Shown here piece by piece: positions 43,701-51,136 of a stretch of DNA of 64,000 nt. Within the stretch, counting starts at the first letter, position 1, and every line of letters begins with the position of its first letter. Under the pieces are notes generated by a model that saw only the letters and a list, made by a program, of their open reading frames with translations, searched no databases and was not told where the DNA came from. The stretch comes from Amycolatopsis nivea (GTDB lineage: Bacteria; Actinomycetota; Actinomycetes; Mycobacteriales; Pseudonocardiaceae), in NCBI RefSeq assembly GCF_004522235.1, contig NZ_SDLT01000009.1, positions 124,001 to 188,000 on the forward strand, written 5' to 3'. The position numbers and the translations under genes are program-made.

Positions 43701-44470
43701 CAATGCACGCAGTAGCCGCGCACCCGGCCGGGCCGCCCGGCCTCGCCTCGGCCCACCGGATTGCCGCATTCCCCGCAGAACCGGTGCCGTTCCGGCAGTG
43801 CCGCGTCGGGCAGCACAGCTCCGAACGGGTCCGGCGGCGTCGCTTTCGGCAGCGCGACCCGGAGGTCCCCGGGCGCGGGCCGGCTGCCGGTGCGGACGAG
43901 GAGTTCGTCGAGCCGGTCCTCGATCACCGAATCGTCGGTCACCCATTCGCGCAGCTGCGGGAAGTACGCCAGCACGGTGTCCGCCGGAACCAGCCGCACC
44001 GCGGTGTCGACCACCACGATGCCGAGCAGCCGCCCGGTGGTGCGGTCGAACGCCGGACAGCCGGACAGGTCCGGGTCGACGCCGCCCTCCAGCAGAGTGA
44101 GCGGCACCCGTTCGCCGTCGGCCGCACCGGTGGTGGCACGCACCCAAATGCCGTAGCCGAGGCGGAGCGGAAGGCTGTGGATCCGGACTTCCCGCCCGGA
44201 TCCGACCTTCCGCCGGAGCGTCGCGCCGCCGATCACCGGAGTGTCCAGTTCGAGCAGCGCCAGGTCGCCGCGCGCGCCCGCGAGCGGCGGGACCAGCCCG
44301 GCCAGCGCCGCGGAACCCGCCGATCCGACCCGGAAAACGGTTTCGTCGCGGGCCGCCCGGGAGCAGGTCAGGACGTACCGGCCGCCGATCAGCACGCCGG
44401 CGCCGAGGAGGCGGCCGTCGGCAGCGTGGATGCGCGTCTGCCCCGTATTCCACCCCAGATCAGCGGCCAC
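40742..44470 (-). CDS. Multidomain protein: protease-like, zinc ribbon, PknG-type Ser/Thr kinase, TPR region, DSRR repeats
   Basis: 1242 residues from GTG 44470. Domains: ~1-180 trypsin-like (GAGVLIGGRYVLTCSRAA, GDLALLEL, DLSGCPAFD), but the catalytic His of the usual CAH motif is replaced (CSR), so probably inactive; ~230-260 zinc ribbon (Cys232, 235, 254, 257); ~270-520 kinase with Gly-rich loop 281-294, Lys307, Asp407 in YVDVKPDN, Asp424 in DLG, and VGTPGYQPP; ~590-740 TPR-like helices; ~820-1000 beta-rich; 1047-1081 seven RVDSR-type repeats; ~1100-1242 Ig-like. Zinc-kinase-TPR order is that of mycobacterial PknG. Confidence 0.88.
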   Translation of the reverse strand: MAADLGWNTGQTRIHAADGRLLGAGVLIGGRYVLTCSRAARDETVFRVGSAGSAALAGLVPPLAGARGDLALLELDTPVIGGATLRRKVGSGREVRIHSLPLRLGYGIWVRATTGAADGERVPLTLLEGGVDPDLSGCPAFDRTTGRLLGIVVVDTAVRLVPADTVLAYFPQLREWVTDDSVIEDRLDELLVRTGSRPAPGDLRVALPKATPPDPFGAVLPDAALPERHRFCGECGNPVGRGEAGRPGRVRGYCVHCGTPFTFLPTLEQGTVVVGRYRVLGCIAHGGFSWIYLARDEAEGGRFVVLKTLVGERDRGGALAAAQSAVVPQLLELDHPNVVRTLAHVEHPDPETGRPSGYLVMEYVRGISLRSVLQRAKRLRPEHVAAYGLQLLEAVGYLHARGLLYVDVKPDNVLQDGDRITLVDLGSVRRQNDRDSAIVGTPGYQPPRSELDREGISVRSDLYSVGRTLEELLRACSGSYGGLGREMLQVLIDRATASYEDRFATAYDMAEQLRGVLRQLLSQRTRVPRPVVSRVFAEPRELAAAGLGVPEWEAWGPEPPLRADDRLRDDDVRAALPMALFTASEEVSAAWRSAAILLDAGSLDDAENQYRECARLVPGELAPLLALGFCAELRGLAAAAARYYEAVWVCDRSMVAAAFGLARIRLGQGDRVGAAAALDEVPAASGLAARIGAVRALAALVPGETELPSLDEAAAAWSRLGDLNLDEDAQSRLTAVVGETLLRLAAENPAAATRFPDLRQVKHDLAQVYWEQANPAWPALRDHAGRVRGLEVPRPVSAAQPKVVVHYPRYLPSRTSSTTVKVTVTAGSGGGPMRLFVRDSPGCVVYRVSQLAPRELQKPLPQRRISEEGLDLGQWTAGETREYALSLLVPSGLAIERDHQLVAMWAQQGSVQSEAETVSVRLTDDPAHLAQAPVGPHLGLGAAVDAALSAYRNGNLSATLDALGSAAALATAQGNEAVLGRLRLLVDVVDAESGLVSLHGPLAGEEFLSERISVTLPPPVTADAAKPVEDIQLEGPQAPVYGTVLSARVDSRRIDSRRVDSRRVDSRRVDSRRVDSRRADSRPATWRTGRTGYPVPGEVSGLPPFSSRRVLWAGRRPPDARPPDDGPPPGPGLLEATVECRSDDPVVVGRAVRVAVSVRRKEPASAPAGVVRVRVLLDAAPGAAQPMSRVGWITGDRLREPAEFDVVPVAPGPLRLVFRIYREHDAQLLLEIAAALPVEVPS
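41228..41332. repeat. Seven tandem 15-bp repeats within the kinase gene
   Basis: Seven uninterrupted 15-bp units (41228-41242 through 41318-41332), unit like GAATCCACGCGCCGG with 1-5 changes. In frame they encode RVDSR/RIDSR/RADSR pentads on the minus strand (residues ~1047-1081). Copy number could vary by slippage between strains. Confidence 0.9.
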
Positions 44471-44472
44471 GA

Positions 44473-44486
44473 GGTAAAACCTTACC
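44473..44486. promoter_or_regulatory. Small inverted repeat at the kinase operon start
   Basis: GGTAA-AACC-TTACC directly upstream of the kinase GTG. It could be an operator or the sequestering stem of a weak translation start (AAGG lies within it on the minus strand). Confidence 0.35.
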
Positions 44487-44530
44487 CGGGAACGGCCTCC
44501 GGATCGTTCAGTTCGGGCAAAGCCGTCCGG

Positions 44531-45886
44531 TCACCCGGCGCGACGGGTCGCCCTCCCCGAATGGACGTATCGCGCGCGGCCCGAACCGTCGTCGCCAAGG
44601 AAGACCAGCGGCAGATAGATTCCGCCCTGCGCCTCGCGGAGGATCAGCGTGTCGCCCTCGAGAAAGACCAGTTCGGATTTGCTGGCGGCGCTCAGTTCCG
44701 CGGCTGTCCCTTTAGGACGTTGCTCTAGCCAGACCCGGCCGTCGTCGTCCTGGGAGACCACGAGATCGGCGACCGTGCTGGCGTAGGTGCCGAGATACCG
44801 GTCGGCGGCGAACGGCTCCGGCTCGGCGGGCGGACGGGGCGGCAGCGACACCTCGACGCCCCCGAATTCCTTGAGCAGCGCCGGAACGAGGTCGGCGTAC
44901 AGGCTCATCGCGTCGCCGCCGTTGGTCAGCAACGCCACGACGAGGTCGCTTTCCGGCACCAGCCGCAGGAACGCCGCCTGGCCGACGGTGTTGCCGTCGT
45001 GGCCGTAAACCTGGCCGGTCGGGGTGTCGAACAGCTCCCAGCCGAGGCCCCAGGCGTCGCCCATGATGCCGAGCGGCGGAAGGCCGACCTGCCGCTGCAG
45101 CATGGCCGCGGTGCTCTCCGCGCTCAATACCCCAGCGCCGCCCGCAAGGTGCATGCGGCCGAAGGCGAGCAAATCCGCCGCGGACATCGCGAGCGACGAC
45201 CCGGCCGGTCCGTTGGACCGCAGCATCGACCAGAACGGCGCGGGCACAAGGTCCGCGCCCGGCTCGGGTTCGAGATGCCCGATCGCGGCACGGAAGCGGA
45301 TCGCGTCGAGGGCGTTCGGACAGAACTGCTGGAGCTTCAGCGGGGCGGCGAGGTATTCGCGAAGGCAGTCCTCGTAATGCTTGCCGCGCAACACTTCCAC
45401 CAGCCGCCCGAGGACGACGTACCCGGCGTTGTTGTAGGAGAACAACTCTCCGGGCGGGAACAGCTGGGCGACGCCGTCGAGGGTTTCGACGAACTTCTCC
45501 ACCGCGTCGTCGCCGGGACCGGTGTCGGTGAAGAGATCGCCCTCGAACCCGGCGGTGTGGCTGAGCAACTGGCGCACGGTGATGGCCGCGTCGCCCAGTT
45601 TGAGGCCGGGGAGGTAGTTCCGGACGGGAGCGTCGAGATCGACCAGGCCCTCGTCCGCGAGCTGCAGGACGAGAGTGGCGGTCCACACCTTGGTGATCGA
45701 ACCGATTTGGAATACCGAATCAGCCGTGGCGGTGACGCCAGTGCCGAGATTCAGCACCCCGGCGGCCGCGGCGGCGGTCTCCTCGCCGACCGCGACCGCG
45801 ATCACCGCGGCGGGGACTCGGTGGTGGTCCAGCAGCGCGGGAAGGTCCTGCTCCAGCCGCCTGCGGAGAGCGTCGAGCTTGTCCAT
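44531..45886 (-). CDS. Serine hydrolase, beta-lactamase/penicillin-binding class C-like
   Basis: 451 residues from ATG 45886; an upstream TTG (45916) is less likely. SxxK in GSITKVW, YNNAG as YxN, and GHDG as the KTG equivalent: the complete class C triad of motifs. No signal peptide, so cytoplasmic esterase or peptidase more likely than antibiotic resistance. A C-terminal domain (~350-451, YLGTYASTVADLVV...) is the lipocalin-like addition common in this family. It lies 60 bp upstream of the kinase gene on the same strand and could be co-transcribed with it. Confidence 0.88.
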   Translation of the reverse strand: MDKLDALRRRLEQDLPALLDHHRVPAAVIAVAVGEETAAAAAGVLNLGTGVTATADSVFQIGSITKVWTATLVLQLADEGLVDLDAPVRNYLPGLKLGDAAITVRQLLSHTAGFEGDLFTDTGPGDDAVEKFVETLDGVAQLFPPGELFSYNNAGYVVLGRLVEVLRGKHYEDCLREYLAAPLKLQQFCPNALDAIRFRAAIGHLEPEPGADLVPAPFWSMLRSNGPAGSSLAMSAADLLAFGRMHLAGGAGVLSAESTAAMLQRQVGLPPLGIMGDAWGLGWELFDTPTGQVYGHDGNTVGQAAFLRLVPESDLVVALLTNGGDAMSLYADLVPALLKEFGGVEVSLPPRPPAEPEPFAADRYLGTYASTVADLVVSQDDDGRVWLEQRPKGTAAELSAASKSELVFLEGDTLILREAQGGIYLPLVFLGDDGSGRARYVHSGRATRRAG

Positions 45887-45973
45887 CCCGGGAAGGTATC
45901 GCCGCGGCGGGAGCAAAAGTTCGTCTCAGGATGCGGAAAAATCCGCGCTCGACTGGAGCATCGGACTAACTGC

Positions 45974-47161
45974 TCAGACGAGCACCTCGCCCTCCCGCGC
46001 CACCACCCGGCCACCAGCGATCACCCACGACCGCACCGGCACCCGCATCAACGCGTCCGGCACGTTCTCCGCCGCCACCAGCACCACATCCGCCCGGCAA
46101 CCCGGCACCAGATCATGCCGCTCCCGGCCCACGAACGACGCCGCCCGCCGCGTCGCCAGCTCCACCGCCGCCGTCAGATCCTCGTCCCTCCGCAAGCCGT
46201 GCAAGCGAGCGAAACCGAGCGCGATCTGCAGGATGTCGCCGTCGCCGTACGGGGACCACAGGTCGCGGATCCCGTCCGTGCCGAGGCCGACCGGGATCTC
46301 GCGCGCGGACAGCTCAGCCCACGGCAGCGGCGCCACCCGCACCGGCGCGACCGTCGCCAGCGAGATGCCTGCCTCGGCGATCCGGTCGAGCAGCGCCGCC
46401 TGTCGCGCCGGGGGAACCTCGCCGAGCGCGAAGCCGTGCGACACGGTGACCTTGCCCTGCAGCCCGGTGCGCACGGTCCGGTCCGCGATCAGCTCGTACT
46501 GGAACGCGCCCAGCTCACCGCCGTCGTGCAGGTGGATGTCGAGGCCCACGCCGCGGCGTTCGGCGATCTCGAACAGTCCGTCGAGCTGGCCGACCGGGTC
46601 GCGGTCGATGCCCGCCGGGTCGAGGCCGCCGATCCGCCCCGCGCCCGCCGCCGCGGCCTCGTCGAGCAGTTTGAGCACACCCGGCCGCCGCAGCACGCCG
46701 TCCTGCGGGAAGGCCACGATCTCGACCTCCACCGCGCCGCCCAGTCGTTCCGCGGCCTCCTGCACGATCTCGATCCCGCGCAGGCCGAGCCCCAGGTCGA
46801 CGTCCACATGGCTGCGCGCCGCGGTGGTGCCGTGCCGCAGGAATTCGCGCAGCACCGTCTCGGCGATTTCGACGCTCGGGATGCCGAGCGCGTCCCGTTC
46901 GGCCCGCTCGTGCGCGATGCGGCCTTCGGTGCTCGCGACGCCGCCATAGGAGACCCACGGCTTGCCCCACCAGCTCTTGTCGACGTGCGCGTGCGAGTTG
47001 ACGAACCCGGGCAGCGCGAGCAGCCCCGCGCCGTCGATCCGCTCGCCCTCGACCGGGGCGGAACCCGCGGGCCGGACGTCGGAGATGCGGTCGCCGTCGA
47101 GGACGAGGTCGGCCGGCTCGCCGCCCCACGGGCGCACGCCGGTCACAGTGAGAGAAGCCAT
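45974..47161 (-). CDS. Amidohydrolase, cytosine-deaminase-like
   Basis: 395 residues from ATG 47161. Metal-binding motifs: NSHAHVDKSW (HxH), RSHVDVDLGLG, LDIHLHDGG (His), VSHGFALGE (His) and GTDGIRDLW (Asp), as in CodA and related N-acyl or ring-amide deaminases. No Shine-Dalgarno; a TACCAT -10-like element lies 5 nt before the ATG, suggesting a leaderless mRNA. Substrate unknown. Divergent from an aldo-keto reductase. Confidence 0.87.
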   Translation of the reverse strand: MASLTVTGVRPWGGEPADLVLDGDRISDVRPAGSAPVEGERIDGAGLLALPGFVNSHAHVDKSWWGKPWVSYGGVASTEGRIAHERAERDALGIPSVEIAETVLREFLRHGTTAARSHVDVDLGLGLRGIEIVQEAAERLGGAVEVEIVAFPQDGVLRRPGVLKLLDEAAAAGAGRIGGLDPAGIDRDPVGQLDGLFEIAERRGVGLDIHLHDGGELGAFQYELIADRTVRTGLQGKVTVSHGFALGEVPPARQAALLDRIAEAGISLATVAPVRVAPLPWAELSAREIPVGLGTDGIRDLWSPYGDGDILQIALGFARLHGLRRDEDLTAAVELATRRAASFVGRERHDLVPGCRADVVLVAAENVPDALMRVPVRSWVIAGGRVVAREGEVLV

Positions 47162-47166
47162 GCTGA

Positions 47167-47176
47167 TGGTATACCA
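47167..47176. promoter_or_regulatory. Palindromic operator / -10 region for the amidohydrolase gene
   Basis: TGGTATACCA, a perfect 10-bp palindrome resembling FadR-subfamily GntR half-sites (TGGT..ACCA). On the minus strand it supplies TACCAT as an extended -10 ending 4 nt before the ATG, so repressor binding would block the promoter directly. Confidence 0.5.
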
Positions 47177-47313
47177 AATTACCGACCGGCTGTCCCGCGA
47201 GCCTGGCCCTGACACTCCCAGGACCGAGGGGTACTGGCCGCGCCGCGCGACCGGCCGCACCATGGACGGCAGCCGCGACGGCACCGGCGCGGCGAGGAAA
47301 GAAGGGCGGAACA

Positions 47314-48183
47314 TTGACCGACAACCTCCCCGGCGGGACGTTCACGTTGGCCGGGCGCACCGTCGCCCGCCTGGGATACGGCGCGATGCAGCTCGCCGGA
47401 CCCGGCGTGTTCGGGCCGCCGAGCGACCGCGACGAGGCGCTCGCGGTCCTGCGCACGGCCGTCGAGCTGGGCGTGAACCACATCGACACGGCTGACTTCT
47501 ACGGGCCGCACGTCACGAACGAACTGCTCCGCGAAGCGCTCGCGCCCTATGACGGGCTGCAGATCGTCACCAAGGTCGGCGCGGTGCGCGACGACCAGGG
47601 CGGCTGGATCCACGAGCGTTCGCCCGCGCAATTGCGCGACCAGGTGGAGTCGAACCTGCGCAACCTCGGCGTCGAGGCGCTCGACGTGGTGAACCTGCGC
47701 GTCGGCGGCGGACCGGACGGTCACTCGCCGGTGCCGGGTTCGCTGGCCGAGCCGTTCGGCGCGCTCGCCGAAATGCGCCAGGAAGGCAAGATCAAGGAAC
47801 TCGGCGTGAGCGTGGTCGACGCCGAGCAGGTGGCCGAGGCGCAGTCGATCGCGCCGGTGGTCACCGTGCAGAACTGGTACAACGTGGCGCACCGCGGGGA
47901 CGAGAAGCTGATCGAATCCCTTGCCGCCCAAGGGATTTCCTACGTCCCGTTCTGGCCTCTCGGCGGGTTCAGCCCGCTGCAGTCCTCGACGCTGGACGAC
48001 GTCGCCGCCCGGCTCGGCGCCAGCCCGAAGGCGGTCGCGCTGGCCTGGCTGCTGCACCAGTCGCCGAACATCCTGCTGATCCCCGGCACGTCGTCGGTCG
48101 CGCACCTGCGCGAGAACGTGGCGGCGGGCGAACTGGAACTGCCCGCGGACGCCTTGGCCGAATTGGACACCATCGCCGGATAA
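47314..48183 (+). CDS. Aldo/keto reductase
   Basis: 289 residues from TTG 47314, with GAAGGGCGG just upstream and no better in-frame ATG or GTG. AKR barrel: LGYGAMQLAGPGVFG, catalytic Asp/Tyr in HIDTADFYGP, Lys in VTKVG, and LLIPGTSSVAHLRENVAAGELELPADALAEL for NADP binding. The active-site His is replaced: NLRVGG stands where LHW or LHR is common, as in several bacterial oxidoreductases of this group. Monocistronic by the strong hairpin after it. Confidence 0.88.
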   Translation: MTDNLPGGTFTLAGRTVARLGYGAMQLAGPGVFGPPSDRDEALAVLRTAVELGVNHIDTADFYGPHVTNELLREALAPYDGLQIVTKVGAVRDDQGGWIHERSPAQLRDQVESNLRNLGVEALDVVNLRVGGGPDGHSPVPGSLAEPFGALAEMRQEGKIKELGVSVVDAEQVAEAQSIAPVVTVQNWYNVAHRGDEKLIESLAAQGISYVPFWPLGGFSPLQSSTLDDVAARLGASPKAVALAWLLHQSPNILLIPGTSSVAHLRENVAAGELELPADALAELDTIAG

Positions 48184-48188
48184 CGGCG

Positions 48189-48238
48189 GATTCGGGGTGA
48201 TGATTGTCAACCCGCGTCGACAATCATCACCCCGAATC
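48189..48238. terminator. Long perfect hairpin terminator
   Basis: Perfect 20-bp arms (48189-48208 and 48219-48238), 10-nt loop, starting 6 bp after the aldo/keto reductase stop. The following 150 bp (to 48392) carry the promoter of the phosphatase gene; no gene seen there. Confidence 0.85.
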
Positions 48239-48392
48239 GCGGCGGAAAAATCCCCCGCAGCTCCCGGTGAACGGACCGCGAATTCTCCTCCGCGAACGAA
48301 ATATTCACCGACGAACGACGGTACACCGGAATCCCCCGCGCGATTAGCGTGCTCGACGGCACTTTCCGCCACGCTAAGGAGAAAACGCGCCG

Positions 48393-48944
48393 ATGAACGT
48401 CAAAACCGCCTGCGCCGCCATTCTCGCCGTCGCCGGGCTGATCGCCGCGCCTGCCACCGCCTCGGCCGCGCCAGCCGACTTGCCCAGCTACGACCAATGG
48501 CAGGCCGACGTGCGCGAAGCCGTCGATCCGGCCATTCCGTGGCTGACCGACCGGGTCGCGCAGGGCGGGTCCGGGCTGGCGATCGTGCTGGACATCGACA
48601 ACACGTCGCTGGAAACCGAATACCACCCCGGCGAACCGAACCGGCCGGTGCTCGCGGTCGCGCAATGGGCAGGCGAGCACCACGTGTCCGTCCTCTTCGT
48701 GACCGCGCGGACCAGTTCTTCCTCGGCGCGCACGCAGCTGGCCGATGCGGGCTATCCGATCGACGCGATCTGCACCCGCAAATCCGGCGAGCACACCGCG
48801 GAAGGCAAGCAACGCTGCCGCGCGGACCTGACCGACCAGGGCTACACAATCACGGCGAACATCGGCAACCGGTCCACCGACCTCGAAGCCGGGGACTACG
48901 AAAAAGGCTTCAAACTCCCGGATTACGACGGCCAGCTTTCGTAA
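48393..48944 (+). CDS. Secreted HAD-family (class B-like) acid phosphatase
   Basis: 183 residues with an N-terminal Sec signal (MNVKTACAAILAVAGLIAAPATASAAP). HAD motif I DIDNT (VLDIDNTSLE), motif II in FVTARTS, Lys in RKSGEHTAEGK and motif IV GNRSTDLEAGDYEKGFKLP, all present. A small secreted phosphatase of the type widespread in Streptomyces and Amycolatopsis. Hydrolyses phosphomonoesters outside the cell. A perfect terminator follows. Confidence 0.87.
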   Translation: MNVKTACAAILAVAGLIAAPATASAAPADLPSYDQWQADVREAVDPAIPWLTDRVAQGGSGLAIVLDIDNTSLETEYHPGEPNRPVLAVAQWAGEHHVSVLFVTARTSSSSARTQLADAGYPIDAICTRKSGEHTAEGKQRCRADLTDQGYTITANIGNRSTDLEAGDYEKGFKLPDYDGQLS

Positions 48945-48952
48945 CTCGCGAG

Positions 48953-48982
48953 CGGCGATCCCGGCGAGAACCGGGATCGCCG
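48953..48982. terminator. Bidirectional terminator
   Basis: CGGCGATCCCGG (48953-48964) pairs perfectly with 48971-48982, loop of 6 nt, between convergent phosphatase and epimerase genes. Confidence 0.75.
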
Positions 48983-48983
48983 T

Positions 48984-49718
48984 TCACCGGCCCAGCCACT
49001 CCGCCAGCCCGACCCTCCCCCGCCACGCGCCTTCCGCGGGCACCAGGCTGTCCTTGCCCAGCACCGTCCCGAAGTACTTCGCGGCCGGGTCGGTCACCAC
49101 CTCGCGCGGGTCCTTCCGCGCGGTCAGCACCCGCCGGATCCACTCGTCCATCGGCAGCACGTCCGGTCCGCCGATCTCGACGATCCCGCCGGCCGCAGGC
49201 TCGCCCGCGGCCCGCGCGACCGCCACCGCGACGTCCTCCGCCGCGATCGGCTGCGTGCCGCCGTCGGAGAGCCGCACCACGCCGTCGACCGTCGAGGTGT
49301 CCGCGATCGCGACCGCGAACTCCAGGAACTGCGTCGCGCGCACGATCGTGTAGTCCAGCCCGCTGTCCTGGATCAGCTTCTCCTGCGCGACCTTCGCCCG
49401 CAGGTACCCGGAATCCGGCAGCTCGTCGGCGCCCACGACGGACAGCGCGACGAAATGCCCCACCCCGGCTTCACTCGCCGCCTTGACCAGATTCCCGGTC
49501 GAACGCCGGAAGAACTCCATCACGTCGTCGTCCGCGAACGACGGCGAGTTCGACACGTCCACCAGCACGTCGGCACCCCGCAGCGCGCCGGACAGCCCCT
49601 CGCCGGTCAAGGCGTTCACGCCGGTGCTCGGCGCGGCGGCGACGACCTCGTGCCCCTCGAGCAGCCCCACGACCTGCGAGCCGATCCGCCCGGTTCCGCC
49701 GATGACGACGATCTTCAT
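48984..49718 (-). CDS. NmrA/epimerase-like NAD(P)-binding protein, ECF41 partner
   Basis: 244 residues. Rossmann start KIVVIGGTGRIGSQVV, followed by a non-SDR atypical fold (VDVSNSPSFADDDVMEFFRRSTGNLVKAASEAGVGHFVALSVVGAD, SGYLRAKVAQEKLI). No YxxxK pair. Epimerase-type proteins of this kind are one of the three partner classes (carboxymuconolactone decarboxylase, oxidoreductase, epimerase) encoded beside ECF41 sigma genes, and the divergent neighbour is such a sigma factor. A matching promoter lies at 49771-49797. Confidence 0.85.
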   Translation of the reverse strand: MKIVVIGGTGRIGSQVVGLLEGHEVVAAAPSTGVNALTGEGLSGALRGADVLVDVSNSPSFADDDVMEFFRRSTGNLVKAASEAGVGHFVALSVVGADELPDSGYLRAKVAQEKLIQDSGLDYTIVRATQFLEFAVAIADTSTVDGVVRLSDGGTQPIAAEDVAVAVARAAGEPAAGGIVEIGGPDVLPMDEWIRRVLTARKDPREVVTDPAAKYFGTVLGKDSLVPAEGAWRGRVGLAEWLGR

Positions 49719-49770
49719 GCTCGTTCCCTCCGTTCCCGCCGCGGCGGCCGCCGCGAGCGTCGCCAGTCAG

Positions 49771-49797
49771 GACCGGACAGCGCGCCGATTTGTGACA
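49771..49797 (-). promoter_or_regulatory. Candidate ECF41-dependent promoter of the epimerase gene
   Basis: On the minus strand TGTCACA (plus-strand 49791-49797), a 16-nt spacer and GGTC (49771-49774). ECF41 promoters are described as TGTCACA-N16/17-CGTC; this differs by one base. Confidence 0.65.
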
Positions 49798-49852
49798 CCC
49801 CGGCCCGCTAAGCTCGCGAATGCCCGCCGGAACAGGAAGGAACGCGCCGCCG

Positions 49853-50719
49853 ATGGAGGAAATCGCCGAGGCCGCCTCGGTGTTCGCGCAGGTCCGGCCG
49901 CGGCTGTTCGGGATCGCCTACCGGATGCTCGGCAGCGTCGCCGACGCCGAGGACCTCTTGCAGGACGTCTGGCTGCGCTGGCAGACCTGCGACCGTTCGG
50001 CCGTCCGCAACCCGGGCGCGTTCCTCGCCACCACCACGACCCGGCTGGCCATCACCGCGAGCCAGACCGCGCGCGCCCGGCACGAAACCTACGTCGGCCC
50101 GTGGCTGCCCGAACCCGTCGATACCTCGGCAGACCCGCAGCTCGGCGCCGAGCGGGCCGCCGCGCTCGAGGTCGCCGTGCTGTTCCTGCTGGAAAAGCTC
50201 CCTGCGACGGAACGGGCGGCGTACGTGCTGCGCGAGGCGTTCGATTACCCGTACCAGCAGATCGCCGACATCGTGCAGACCACCGAGGTGAGCGCGCGCC
50301 AGCTGGTCAGCCGGGCGCGCAAGCACCTCGCCGCGGAACGCCGGGCGCCCGTCGAACCAGCGGAACAGCGGCGGCTGCTCACCGCGTTCGTGGACGCCGC
50401 GCGCTCCGGCGACCTGGCGACGCTGGAGAAACTGCTCGCCGAGGACGTCGTCAGCTACTCCGACGGCGGCGGCGCGGTCCGCGCGACGCGGATTCCGGTG
50501 GTCGGCGCGGTCACGGTGGCGAAGTACGTCCGCGCGTTCGCCGACCGGTTCTGGGCCGGCGCCGAGGTCCGCTGGAGCGATGCCAACGGCCAGCCCGCGG
50601 CGGTGGTGAGCCACGGCGGAACCGTCACCGCGGTGCTCACCGCGACGGCGTCGGAGGAGGGCATCCACCGCGTGTTCTGGCTGATGAACCCGGCCAAGCT
50701 CGGGGCGTATCCCGCCTGA
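49853..50719 (+). CDS. sigJ: ECF41-type RNA polymerase sigma factor (SigJ-like)
   Basis: 288 residues from ATG 49853 (AGGAAGGA at 49834-49841); an upstream ATG at 49820 precedes that ribosome-binding site and is less likely. Sigma2: FAQVRPRLFGIAYRMLGSVADAEDLLQDVWLRW. Sigma4: LLEKLPATERAAYVLREAFDYPYQQIADIVQTTEVSARQLVSRARKHL. The C-terminal ~100 residues (LLTAFVDAARSGDLATLEKLLAEDVVSYSDGGG) are the fused SnoaL-like domain that acts as an internal anti-sigma in this group. Confidence 0.92.
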   Translation: MEEIAEAASVFAQVRPRLFGIAYRMLGSVADAEDLLQDVWLRWQTCDRSAVRNPGAFLATTTTRLAITASQTARARHETYVGPWLPEPVDTSADPQLGAERAAALEVAVLFLLEKLPATERAAYVLREAFDYPYQQIADIVQTTEVSARQLVSRARKHLAAERRAPVEPAEQRRLLTAFVDAARSGDLATLEKLLAEDVVSYSDGGGAVRATRIPVVGAVTVAKYVRAFADRFWAGAEVRWSDANGQPAAVVSHGGTVTAVLTATASEEGIHRVFWLMNPAKLGAYPA

Positions 50720-50739
50720 GCCCGGGGTACCCGGCGGGG

Positions 50740-51102
50740 ATGAAGCGACCCGGCCCGGTGCGCTGGCTGCACTACGTCTACGGCGGGGTACTCCCCGAGG
50801 AGTACCGCGAGTGGGTGCTGTACGACGCGACCGCGAAGACCTGGGTGCTGCGCTTCGCGTTCCGGATCTTCGCCGAGGCGCTGCCTTGGCTGATCGCCGG
50901 CTACGTCGTCCTCACCCTGGTCACGCCGATGCCCGCCGGGATGATCGTCGCCGCGCTGCTGATCAGCCTGCTGCTGAGCCTGTTCCTCACCGTCACCAGC
51001 GCCGACGAACTCGCCGAGGTCCGGCTCACCAAGCACGGTTTCCCGCCCGGCACCGGGAAAGCGGTCCGCAAACGCCGCGGCGGCGCGTCGACCTGGCCGT
51101 GA
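50740..51102 (+). CDS. DUF5313-like small membrane protein
   Basis: 120 residues from ATG 50740. Starts MKRPGPVRWLHYVYGGVLPEEYREWVLYDATAKTW, followed by two hydrophobic segments (~45-62 and ~65-85), then a polar basic tail with TSADELAEVRLTKHGFPPGTGK. This pattern recurs in actinobacteria (DUF5313 in mycobacteria, as I recall). Function unknown. It follows the sigma factor by 20 bp and may be co-transcribed. Confidence 0.8.
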   Translation: MKRPGPVRWLHYVYGGVLPEEYREWVLYDATAKTWVLRFAFRIFAEALPWLIAGYVVLTLVTPMPAGMIVAALLISLLLSLFLTVTSADELAEVRLTKHGFPPGTGKAVRKRRGGASTWP

Positions 51103-51136
51103 GCCGGACGCGTAACTGCTGGGTTACGCTTCCGCC

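Noticed and set aside
44531..45886. Beta-lactamase as an antibiotic-resistance gene.
   Set aside because: No signal peptide and a C-terminal lipocalin-like domain as in cytoplasmic serine hydrolases.
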